64,000 nt of DNA from Selaginella moellendorffii (taxonomy: Eukaryota > Streptophyta > Lycopodiopsida > Selaginellales > Selaginellaceae): contig NW_003314326.1 in NCBI RefSeq assembly GCF_000143415.4, positions 557,141 to 621,140 of the forward strand, in the 5' to 3' direction. This document shows, piece after piece, positions 54,570-64,000 of this stretch (position 1 is its first letter; every line of letters starts with the position of its first letter). The notes beneath the pieces are model-generated. The model made no database searches. It was not told where the DNA came from and saw only the letters and a program-made list of their open reading frames with translations. The translations under genes and the position numbers were made by a program.

Positions 54570-56826
54570 ATGCTGAAGAGAAAGGATTCGATGGCGAGGA
54601 ACGAGGGCGAGAAGATGGAGATTATGCCTCTGGGAGCTGGAAGCGAGGTCGGCCGATCGTGCTGCCACATGACTTACAAGGGAAAGACGATTCTGGTGAG
54701 TGGATTTCGAGATTTCTTTCTTTCGAGCAAGGAAATGTGAAATGTGAGTGCTTTCCTGCCCAGTTCGACTGTGGAATCCATCCCGGGTACACTGGAATGG
54801 CCGCGTTGCCGTATTTCGATGAGATTGATCCGTCGACAATCGACGTGCTGTTAGTAACTCAGTAAGGATTTTCCTTTTCGTTTCCTTTTATTGTTCTACT
54901 CTTCGTGATCTCTGTTCCAGCTTTCATCTCGATCACGCGGCCTCGCTTCCATATTTTCTGGAGAAGGTACTTGATTTCTTTTTTGCGAGGCTGGTTTGTA
55001 AAGTTTTGTCTCTCAGACCACATTCAAAGGCCGAGTGTTCATGACACACGCAACCAAAGCCATTTACAAGCTTTTGCTCACGGACTATGTCAAGATCAGC
55101 AAAGGGTCTGTCGAAGACATGCTGTATGACGAGCAAGACGTGCTGAAAACCATGGACAAGATCGAGGTATGTGTGGTGCTACCTGGGGTCACATCACTTA
55201 CGGTGCCTACAGGTTATAGACTTTCACCAAACTATGGAGGTGAATGGGATACGCTTCTGGTGCTACACCGCGGGACATGTCCTCGGGGCAGCGATGTTCA
55301 TGGTGGATATAGCCGGTATCCGGGTCTTATACACAGGAGACTACTCCAGAGAAGAGGATCGCCACCTCAAAGCCGCGGAAATGCCAGAGTTTTCTCCAGA
55401 CGTCTGCATCATAGAGTCGACTTATGGCGTTCAGATTCATCAGCCGCGACACGTCCGGGAGAAGAGGTTTACGGAGACTATAGCGCAAACCGTGTCTCAC
55501 GGAGGCAGAGTTCTCATTCCGGCTTTCGCTCTAGGACGAGCACAGGAGCTTCTGTTGATTCTGGACGAGTACTGGGAGGCTCACCCGGAGCTGCAACACA
55601 TCCCGATATACTATGCTTCGCCGCTAGCCAAGAAGTGCATGGCAGTCTATCAGACTTACATCAATTCCATGAACGACAAGATCAAGTCTCAGTACGAGAA
55701 CTCGAATCCCTTCAACTTCAAGCATATCTCTCCTCTCAAGAGCATCGAGCAGTTCGAAGATGTCGGGCCTTCGATTGTTATGGCTAGTCCAAGCGGTTTG
55801 CAGAGCGGGCTCTCTCGTCAGCTATTCGACCGCTGGTGTCAGGACAGGAAGAACGCTTGCGTGATACCGGGTTACGTTGTGGAAGGGACACTTGCAAAGA
55901 CTATACTCAACGAGCCGAAGGAAGTTGCCCTCGTCAGTGGCCTCGTAGTTCCGCTCAACATGAGGGTGGTGTACATCTCTTTTTCGGCACACGCGGACTT
56001 TGCTCAGACCAGCGCCTTCTTAGGGGAACTAAGGCCTCCGCACATTGTTCTCGTTCATGGAGAGCAGAACGAGATGGGCCGTCTAAAGGTCAAGTTACAG
56101 GCGCAGTTTGCAGAACAAAACGTCAAGATAAACTCGCCAAAGAACTGCCAACCCGTGGAGTTTTTTTTCAAAGGAGAGAAAGTTGCAAAGGCTGTTGGTA
56201 GGCTGGCGGAGAAAACACCAGACGAGGGGGGCGCAGTGAGCGGCCTGCTGATCAAGAAGAGCTTCACGTACCAGCTGATGGCTCCGGACGACCTTCATGT
56301 TTACACACAGCTTTCCAGGGGCAGCATCCAGCAGAGGCTCTCAGTCCCATACGACGGCGCATTTGTTGTGCTGCGACACAGGATTGAGCAGATGTACGAC
56401 GGCGTGGAACACGTTACAAAGGCCGAGAGCCAGACACTGAGGATCCATGACAAGGTGACGATTTCTCAGGAGTCAAACGAGCATGTGGTCCTCCAGTGGG
56501 TGTCCGATCCAGTGAGCGACATGATAGCGGATTCAATAATTGCGATCATCACGAAGATGGATCCTCGCTTGCTGACGGACGCCAATGGTCTGCCGAAGAT
56601 TGAGGAGGATCTTACGGTTGTCCAGTCGCTGCTCACGTCTTTGTTTGGAGACGTCAAAGTAGACGAGGAAGGGAAGAAGCTCGTGATTTCTGTGGACGGA
56701 GTTGCTGCCACTGTGGACTACACCAGCCGCAGCGTCGAGTGTGACGATGACAATCTCAAAGAACGCATCAAATCTGCTCTTCACAGAATGCATAATGTTC
56801 TACACCCTCTGGCGATTGAAAGCTGA
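54570..56826 (+). CDS. CPSF73: CPSF73, pre-mRNA 3'-end endonuclease
   Basis: Five exons: 54570-54695, 54764-54861, 54921-54966, 55017-55166, 55213-56826; 677 residues, all GT-AG. Metallo-beta-lactamase core with the zinc motif HFHLDH at 75-80 (split by an intron after the first two bases of His75), [28 protein letters not shown] and the beta-CASP part with [35 protein letters not shown] and [20 protein letters not shown]. The C-terminal domain is full length. It is the nuclease that cuts pre-mRNA before polyadenylation, in the CPSF complex in the nucleus. An [11 protein letters not shown] leader precedes the conserved part. Confidence 0.96.
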
Positions 56827-57289
56827 TCCAACACACCTGGTCCTTCATGTGCTCGGTACGTTTTGTGATCATCATCGCAGTAACAAAATCCATGACTTTT
56901 AAGGTACGCTTTTTTCTGTTTTCTAGACTAAGACGGGATAGCGACGCGGTGTTGTTTGATCTTGCAGCCTGGAGTTTTGCGCCCGACCCGACTTGCCGAC
57001 TTTTTAAGATCTGGCATGGTATCGTTTCTTACTCAACCGGCACCTTTCACCATCTGTGCAAGATCATAAGCTCGTCGTTGCTGACCTGTGTTGATGTTCT
57101 CGACAAGTGTTTTTTATATTCGAAGAGGTGGGGAATTATGCTTACAACCACAAACGACTGCCGCTGCACTGGTGTTTCACACTACTCCAGATTAAAAGAT
57201 AAAAAAAAACGAAGGAAAAGGTATGTCTTTTAAACTTCCGTCAGGAGAAACGCATTTTGATATTATTGTTCATTCCTGTCAATGCAGCG
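56827..57289. other. CPSF73 3' region and spacer
   Basis: No confident coding. Two GT-AG-like pairs (56867-56926 and others) hint at transcribed 3' sequence or exons of a gene ending at 57739, but no frame is convincing. Confidence 0.35.
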
Positions 57290-57739
57290 CAGTGTTGGCG
57301 CGTTGGTTTCCACCACCATCGCATGGACTGCGGACTGGAAACTCTCGTGAAGCCCATGAAGTGGAATCCGACGGCATTCAGGCGTCGTCTAGTGGAGTTA
57401 CAGGTAACTTTCTTCCCACCTAGCAATGTTCCAGCAGATGTTTCGCTTTTGGATCCTCCGATTTGGGGCCCCGGAATGGAGGAGTGCGTTCCGGGACGCG
57501 GTCAGAGCGATATCCGGAAGACTGGACGGACTGCATTTCTTTTCCACAGGTGAGCTGTGCTGTGTCGCTTTGTTTCATTCCAAGTGGAACTTATCTCGTT
57601 TTGCGGTGCTTGTTTTTGTAGGAAAGAAATCGTAGCGAGCACAGCACAAGAGGTTCTCTCTATAATGGTAGAGATGCCAGAAGCTGCAGAGGGACTGCCA
57701 GGAGGTATAATTTTTGGAGCAGTGGCGCTGTGGCAGTAG
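57290..57739 (+). CDS. Possible small gene, last exons, unknown
   Basis: Three protein-like stretches lie in order: WNPTAFRRRLVELQ (to about 57400), MFRFWILRFGAPEWRSAFRD with SGRLDGLHFFSTG (57434-57549), and KEIVASTAQEVLSIMVEMPE to GGIIFGAVALWQ (57622-57739). The second and third join cleanly by GT-AG (57550 to 57621). The gap between first and second would be an intron of only about 31 nt, too short, so the model is incomplete. No family recognised and no start codon assigned. Confidence 0.35.
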
Positions 57740-58677
57740 CTCACAGGGCGGGCCAAGCCAACAAGGAAAGCGTCTGTGTTGGAAATGACGCTGAAAGGAT
57801 TGGATTTATTCCTTCGTGCTCGAGCACATGGATGAAAGAGGTCGACTGGTATGGAAAAAAGAAGATGGTATATACAAATCTAAGCTCTAAGATCTAAGAT
57901 CTAATGTAATGTCCAGGGATCGATCTGGAAGTTTGGGAGAGAGGATAAAAAGATATCATACTACTTCAGAGTACATTATAGTTACGTCCAAAGATATTCT
58001 TCCATTCCAGACAGACAAAGAATTGCTTGGAGAGGGATCCTTTGGGAAAGATTCGAACCGGCGACCTTGGCGCTAGCAATCATGGGATCTCCATAATCTC
58101 CGACAGTAATTAGCAGCAGTTGTTTGCTCTAATTGCCCACGCTAACGGGCAGGGTAGTGAAAGTTTTGGATTGGTCCGGTCAATTTAGTTGGGTGCGAGC
58201 CACTGTGGACCAGACACGTGTCACGACCCGCTGGTCCCTGTCGCAGCGGTGGGGGTTTTTATTTTTTACTGCGGTGGCGTAAATTCAAATCCAAGGCCAG
58301 GATCAACGGCTATCAATGTTTCACCGTTGACGGTTTCATCTGGCCCGTCAACCATGAGAGGACCGGCCGAACTTCAAACCTTTTACCCGCCCGCAGTAAA
58401 CTCGTTTGCTGGTTCGGGGCTCGTGCCTCGGTGCCGAGCCTGGCCCGAGCTTTTGGCTATGGCTTGTATTTGGAAATAGTTTTTATTTTAGTGTTCTGTG
58501 CATAGGGTTTGTGTGGTGTGTGTGGAGAAAATGTGAGAAGAGGATTGCTCGGGGATCTCGTCTATCTGCGAATCGCGAGAATGTCTGGATTCTAGGATGG
58601 TGAAATTTCGTCACAGATGACTACGCCGCGGCTGGATTCAAGAAAATTCTCCGGGAATCGGCAGCGCGAGCTCGGCG
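57740..58677. other. Spacer before second DUF547 gene
   Basis: No gene seen. GTTCGAATC on the minus strand at 58049-58057 looks tRNA-like but no cloverleaf forms. Leader of the next gene expected from about 58480. Confidence 0.4.
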
Positions 58678-61637
58678 ATGATGAATCGGAGGAGCAGCAG
58701 CAGCAGCATCGGGAGCTTTGCGCCGTGGGAGACATTCCTCATCAGCGAGCACGCCTCCAATCTCGGCAAAGCGGGAGAGATTTCTTTCCTCCCCTGCCAT
58801 GTCCAGCAGCAAGTAAGCGTCTTCCCTGAGAGCCGATCGACTCAATTTGCTGAAATGCTGCTCGATTGATGGCCCTGCCAGGCGAGCTGGATCGCGGGGA
58901 AGCAATCCGCCGGCGCGCTTCCGGGAACCTGGGTGAGTTTCTTCTGTTTGTTCGCTAGTCTCTAGTCCGTGCTTTTTCTTGCGTTTGGCTTATTGTGGCT
59001 ACTGGCCAACACTGACTAGGCCTTCTGCCAAAAGGATGAGGTGATGGATCGTGGACGCGTAGGAAATGGTCAGAGGTACTACTCCTGGTTGAATTAGCTC
59101 CATCTTTTCATCTGGTCTGGTGTTGACTCTCATCCTCTCTTGTCTTGCCTCTCTCACCAGCGTCCTCCTCGAGAATCAAAAAATGATCCATCAAATGTCC
59201 ACGGTATGGTTCTTCTAGCTATGGATGCTTTTGCTTCCTTCTAAGTTCTCATCGATGGCTTTGTATTGCTTGCACAGGTCGTGGACAAGACCGATTTCGA
59301 GGCTGTCAAGAGGGAGAGTTTGCGTGTGCATCGCTCCAGGCTCGAGTTTGATGTGAGTAGAGCTGGAATTTGGATGAACAGTCTGGTCTGATCGAATGTT
59401 TTCGCCACAAATTCTAAAAATCAGGTGTCCAGGCTCGAGAAAAGGCTGCAAGAGGAGCGCGATTTGCACTGCGCTTACACGACCGCCCACGAAAACGCAA
59501 TGGAAGCCATCTCCAGTCTCCCCAGTCATCTCCCAGTCAGTGTACGTATGCAACGGTGACTCGTTGCTCACATTAGAAAAGTGCTGACGAACGCCCGTTT
59601 GATTTCTTCTCCAGGCACAGAAACTTCTCCTGGATGTGGCCACGCTCGAGTTCTCTGTTTCCAAGCTAGAGGAACAGATGCTGACTCTACAAAGCCAAGT
59701 TTTCAAAGAGCGGTCCGCGTATGAAAAGTCCCAATCGACGCTGCAAGGCTTATCACAGACGGTGACCGAGGAGGAGCCTGGCACTCAGGCTTCGTGCTTA
59801 TCTCCAAGCTCACAGGGCTCGTCATACTTAAAGCCTGTCGCGAGGGGCCGACCACCATCGCCAGCCACACCATGCGCCGTAGAGGCCTTTAGCGATCAAT
59901 CAAGTGGCGCTTCAACAGAGGCAAATGGTGATCATCAGGCGGGCGAGAAGCATCATAGCTCGGAGGACGTACTCACTCTCGAGGATTACAGAAAATCTTC
60001 CGCGGACGAGGAGAGTGAGTGGCGGTTGCGGAATGAGGAGGAGCAAGCCGTGACGACTTCTGGAAAGGTAAAGCTCGTTTTTAAGTACTTCACGTTTTCT
60101 GTTGGGCTCATTTTCAAACTTTGGCGCTCTGTGTTAGTGGGAATCAAGGGACGTGTCAGGCAATCTAAACGACTGCGGCACAGAAGCTCCCCCGGTGGAA
60201 GATATCGTGGCGGAATCTCTCGTGTCGGAAGCGCTTTGGCGATATCCCAACAGCTTGTCAGAGCAGATGGTGCAGTGCATGGTGGATATTTATCACCACC
60301 TTTCCGGCCGTTCGACGCCACACTCGAAATCAATTCCCCGGGACATGCCATCGCCAACGTCGCCGTTTGTTCATCTGGTCTCATCGTCACTGTCATCGGT
60401 ATCGGAGTCGTCATTCGTATCCTTTGCGAGGAGCCCGCTTGTTGATTGGAGAAACAAAGCGGGAGTTGCCGGACAAGACAGCGTCTTCGATCCATACACC
60501 ATGGAAGGAAAGGTTATGCTGCCAGAGATTGGAGCGTATCAGACAGCCGCCGAGGTTTCGTGGATCTCTGTGGGGAAGAGACAGCTCAATTATGCTGCCG
60601 GCGCACTTCAGAGATTCAAGTGAGTACTGTTGCTCATTCTAATCTTCTTTTTCGGCTTTTCTGACGTCGAAAGTCTTGCAGACTATTGGTGGAGCACTTA
60701 TCAAGAGTAGACCCGAGCAGCATGAGGCATGTGGAAAAACTTGCCTTTTGGATCAATGTACACAACGCGTTGATGATGCACGTAAGTTTCTACACCGTTT
60801 GGTTGTCCGCTTCTTGTTGTGAGATCACGAATTTGTCTATGCAGGCATTTCTTGCCTACGGAACACCTGATAACGAAGCGAAGTACTTCTCTCTCATGCA
60901 AAAGGTATGTATGTCGTAGCAGTTTCATATACAGCAAGCACTAAACAGCTAAATCCCGGAATGCCTTCAATTCTTGTGCAGGCAAGCTACGTAATTGGGG
61001 GCCATTCATTTAATGCGATCACTATTGAATATGCGTTTCTAAAATCCCGGGCATCCACATATCGGCCTCAACTGGTATGTGTCTAAGATCTGGCTCGCAG
61101 TGTCTGTTTCTTAAATTTAATTTCTTTTTTTTGCAGGAGTTGCTTTTGGCACTAAAAGAGATCAACCTGTCAGAGCAGCAAACGAAGTTTGGCATATCTC
61201 ATGCAGAGCCTCTGACGCTGTTTGCGTTGTCGTTTGGTGCTTGGTCGTGCCCAGCGGTATGCAATGCAGTCTCGCTAATCCTTTCCTCGACATCTTCAAG
61301 AGATCCATTGATTTCTTTCCTTTCCCAGGTACGAATATATACAGCGGAAACAATCTACGAGCAACTGGAGGTATCTCTACGCGATTATCTGCGAGCATCC
61401 GTCGGGATCAACCACAAGAGCAGCAAGCTCATGGTTCCAAAGCTGCTCTACGCTCACGTTCGCGAGACGCAGGGCAGCGAGGTCTCGCTAGCCGACTGGA
61501 TCTGCGCGCACTTGTCCAGCTCCCAGCTTCGTTTCGTCATGAGCTCTTTGAAACGGCGAAAGCAGCGCGGCCACAGCGCAGTCCAGGTTCTTCCATTTGA
61601 TTTTCGCTTCCGGTATCTCTTTCTCGCTGAGATCTAG
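58678..61637 (+). CDS. MIP1 leucine-zipper + DUF547 protein, paralogue
   Basis: Thirteen exons, 692 residues: 58678-58812, 58882-58932, 59035-59075, 59161-59203, 59278-59352, 59425-59541, 59615-60067, 60138-60619, 60682-60781, 60845-60904, 60982-61074, 61137-61256, 61329-61637. All GT-AG, phases exact. Zipper region from VVDKTDFEAVKRESLRVHRS to LATLEFSVSKLEEQML type heptads, a Ser-rich linker, then DUF547 with YPNSLSEQMVQCMVDIYHH, KLAFWINVHNALMMH, AFLAYGTP, EPLTLFALSFGAWS and LPFDFRFRYLF. The last five introns fall at the same places and phases as in the gene at 16398-18897. The ATG at 58678 was chosen because only this frame joins exon 2; an upstream ATG at 58617 is in another frame. Confidence 0.9.
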
Positions 61638-62193
61638 CTAGCTGAAAGGCGAGGACTCGCAGCGGTCGGAAAATCACACCCGAGAGTAGGAAAGGAAACG
61701 CTGAGCTCCAAAAATTTTTGCTCGATCGATCGAACGATCGTTTAGACCGAAGCTAGAGGAAGTCGACACTCCCAATTCTTTGAGCGCGTGGATCGTGTAA
61801 AAGAAAGCTCCTTAGGATTTGTACATACAAGTTGGCGGGAAGATCTCAAAAATCTAAATAAAAAATGTGCAGCTTTTTCAAAATTCAAATCTTTTGAATT
61901 CAAATTGTGGAGGGAGGATTCAAAGTTTGAAGATTTTTCTTGGTAGCACCGACAGGATATACATGCCTACATAAAGAATGGGCGGTAGTTTTGTACGGTA
62001 GAGCCACCACGTAGCGATACTTGGCAACATGGGAAAAAACCCAAATTTAAATTCAAACAAGAGAAAGTCCAAACAATTCCGCGCCATCGCGCAAATGCGA
62101 CAAGAAAGAGTCCTCGCCTTCCAACATTGACGGAGTGTCTCTGCTACTAACGGAGAGAAAATCTTAGGAAAAAGAGAGAGATCTCGGAAGAAC
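61638..62193. other. Spacer, DUF547 gene 3' region
   Basis: No gene seen. Contains the near-palindrome CTCGATCGATCGAACGATCG at 61722-61741 and a pair AAATTCAAATC / GAATTCAAATT at 61880-61906. Confidence 0.4.
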
Positions 62194-62424
62194 ATGAGTG
62201 TGATCGTATGGAGCTATCGATCGATCCATCCGAACGAGCTGAGAGCTATGAAACAAAAGGCTTTGATCGAGAAAGCGTACTGGGAGAATATTTGCGCGAT
62301 GGAATTCGAGCGAATGTGCTACTCCTCGGCTGGAGGAGCTTCTCCTCCAGCGCCCTCCTCGCCCTCGGGCGGCGGCGGCGGCTTCTCCTCCACTGGCGGG
62401 GGCGGCGGTGGCGGTGGCGAGTGA
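62194..62424 (+). CDS. Possible small Gly-rich protein
   Basis: Single frame of 76 residues from ATG 62194: SVIVWSYRSIHPNELRAMKQ, then KALIEKAYWENICAMEFERM, then a Gly/Ser/Pro-rich tail. The N-terminal 50 residues look helical and non-random; the tail is low complexity. No family recognised and no supporting splice or neighbour evidence. Confidence 0.3.
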   Translation: MSVIVWSYRSIHPNELRAMKQKALIEKAYWENICAMEFERMCYSSAGGASPPAPSSPSGGGGGFSSTGGGGGGGGE

Positions 62425-63132
62425 GCGCAGTGCGAGCAGATCAGCTCCGGCGGAGGCGGCGGCGGCGGTTTCAAAGGATCGTGATCGATGAGGAACTGGC
62501 CTAGATATCCCACTGGATTCGAGGGCCTATGCGAAGTTTCTCCATGGGGTCAATCGAGATAGAGCTAGAGCTTTCGTTCCTCCCACAATGTGGGCGAGAT
62601 CAAACACTCTCAAGGAGGAAGGATTCGCTTACCTTTCGATGAGCAAGTGCTGCAAGCCTCTAAACACAACTTGTACCACATTGGCATCCTGGAAGAGAGA
62701 AACCCATCAAATTTCCTCGAAGATCCGAGCGATTATCGGGAATTTACCAAGTAGACGCGATGCTGATTCTGGAGAGTCCTCAATTTCATCCATACGTTCA
62801 CGGATTCCTGCTTCTTCTCGTCCCCCATCTCCGCACTCTGTTCTTCCCGCGCCTCGAATTTAGGGCTGACTCAAAACGGCACGCCCGTCTCAGCGCGCCA
62901 CGTGTGAGACGGAATATGCCACGGCACATCCCGCTAGCTCTTTCTTTTTTTTCCCCAGGAATAAAATAGAGGAGCGCAGGACACCGCTCCCTTCCAATCG
63001 TGAGGAGAGATCCCACGCTCGATCGCTCAATTGATCGCGGGCGGCGCATGCAGCAGCGATCCGGGGCACGGATCGACGAATTCGACGCGGCTGTAGGTCA
63101 AATTTCGCGGCGACAGGGTTGAATCGGGCAGG
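62425..63132. promoter_or_regulatory. SYP2 gene upstream region
   Basis: No protein-like frame. GCGGCGGCGGCGG-type GC repeats at 62386-62470 mirror the preceding Gly tail. Taken as promoter and leader of the syntaxin gene. Confidence 0.35.
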
Positions 63133-64000
63133 ATGAGCTACCAGGACTTGGATTTGGAGCGCGGCTACCCGGCCAGGAAGGGCGATGTGCTGAATGGGGG
63201 CCAGGATCCAAGCCAGGCGGTGGCGTCGGGGGTTTTCCAGATCAACACGGCCGTGATGAGCTATACGAGGCTCATGAACCAGCTCGGCACTGCCAAGGAC
63301 ACGCCGGAGCTGCGAACAAAGATGTGAGTGGAATTCTGGAATTCTTCTTCCACGTACAAACCTTTTTTTTTTTTTTTTGTTCTTTCTTTCATCCATAGGC
63401 ACAAGATGAGGCAACACATATCACATTTGATCAAGGAGACGGCCGCGAAGCTCAAGGCTGTCAATGAGACCGATCGCACACAGCCAGTCAGTGTAAGTGG
63501 GATCTATCTCTTTGTTCTTCTTGTTCCTTCTCGGGTTTTTTCTTTCCATGGTGGAACTTAAGAGATATGCGTTGTGGTGTTCTAGGCCTCGACGAAAATG
63601 AAGGATGCGAAGCTTGCCAAGGATTTCCAGAGGGTTTTGCAGACGTTTGAGCAGGCCCAAAAGATTAGCAAGGAGCGGCAGACTGTGTATGCGCCATTGG
63701 TTCCTGAAGTGCTTGGAATGGAAGGGTATGTTTTTCCTCGTCTTTCTGCTTTCTCGAAAGCTGGCTGATGGTGTTCTTGTTTTCTTCGTTCCAGCGCCAG
63801 TCCGGATGATGAACGTCGAATTCTACTCGCCGAGCAGAGACGGTGAGAAGATCCAAACTTGTTTCCAAGTACCTTGTACTGATCTTTCTTTTGAAAATAC
63901 GCAGGCAGGAAGTGTTGCAACTAGACAACGAGGTTACTTTTAACGAGGCCGTGATTGAAGAGAGAGCGCAAGGCATCAGAGAAGTCCAGGAACAAATCGA
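63133..64000 (+). CDS. SYP2: SYP2-family Qa-SNARE syntaxin, 5' part
   Basis: Partial; exons 63133-63323, 63399-63492, 63586-63725, 63795-63842 and 63905 to the window edge, all GT-AG and in phase. Encoded: MSYQDLDLERG, QDPSQAVASGVFQINTAVMS, LGTAKDTPELRTKMHKMR, an N-terminal Habc three-helix bundle (HISHLIKETAAKLK, DAKLAKDFQRVLQTFEQAQK), QEVLQLDNEVTFNEAVIEER and GIREVQEQI, where the SNARE helix starts. Very close to the SYP21/22 (PEP12/VAM3) vacuolar and prevacuolar syntaxins. SNARE motif and membrane anchor lie beyond 64000. Confidence 0.93.

Noticed and set aside
58021-58105. Minus-strand tRNA-like sequence with GGTTCGAATC loop
   Set aside because: The T-stem does not pair (GCCGG against CTTTC) and D-arm spacing is wrong; no cloverleaf.
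1-64000. CRISPR arrays, operons with ribosome sites, riboswitches
   Set aside because: The window is plant nuclear DNA with spliceosomal introns; no regular spacer arrays or bacterial signals are present.

Overview
The window is nuclear DNA of a land plant, most likely a spikemoss (lycophyte, Selaginella-like). Auxin response factor, class-A style P and PLS pentatricopeptide repeat (PPR) proteins, family-1 glycosyltransferases, ATL RING-H2 ligases and a SYP2 syntaxin are all plant-type. Introns are uniformly tiny (about 50-80 nt where I could place them), intergenic spacers are short, and there is a large SHIPPO/STPGR flagellar protein, which fits a plant with swimming sperm. The species name is inference; no search was run.

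Layout. 1-2.8 kb is AT-rich repeat DNA holding a miniature LTR element (TRIM) with three 104-bp repeats and a GC-rich minisatellite. 2.8-15.5 kb is a glycosyltransferase/PPR cluster: UGT(+), broken UGT(+), P-class PPR(+), then on the other strand PLS-class PPR(-) and UGT(-), with reciprocal PPR fragments between and a frameshifted P-loop ATPase gene. 16.4-31.7 kb is gene-dense euchromatin: a DUF547/MIP1-zipper gene, a head-to-head pair of ATL RING-H2 ligases, a Q-rich coiled-coil protein, a 12-exon class-A ARF and a 4-exon SDE2. 31.8-45.8 kb is repeat-rich: a frameshifted Crinkler/RHS-type P-loop + nuclease gene, a pair of about 1.6-kb direct repeats bracketing an exon 2-5 fragment of the NEDD8-conjugating enzyme RCE1, a nearly whole Ty3/gypsy element inserted in one of those repeats, a Ty1/copia fragment, and a decayed ABHD17-type hydrolase. 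46.4-64 kb is again gene-rich: a secreted Cys-rich protein with two cyanovirin-N-like domains, intact RCE1, a membrane-anchored class-3 lipase, the STPGR protein, CPSF73 in head-to-head orientation with it, a second DUF547/MIP1 gene, and the 5' part of a SYP2 Qa-SNARE that runs off the end.

The genes are not one pathway. Linked themes are ubiquitin-like signalling (two ATL E3s, RCE1, SDE2 with its N-terminal ubiquitin fold), RNA processing (PPRs, SDE2, CPSF73) and local duplication followed by decay (UGTs, PPRs, RCE1, ABHD17). The best candidates for something unusual are the Crinkler/RHS-like relic (31.8-32.9 kb), the tandem CVNH-like secreted protein (46.5-47.1 kb), the TRIM with tandem LTRs, and the gypsy element with an overlapping TAATG gag-stop/pol-start.
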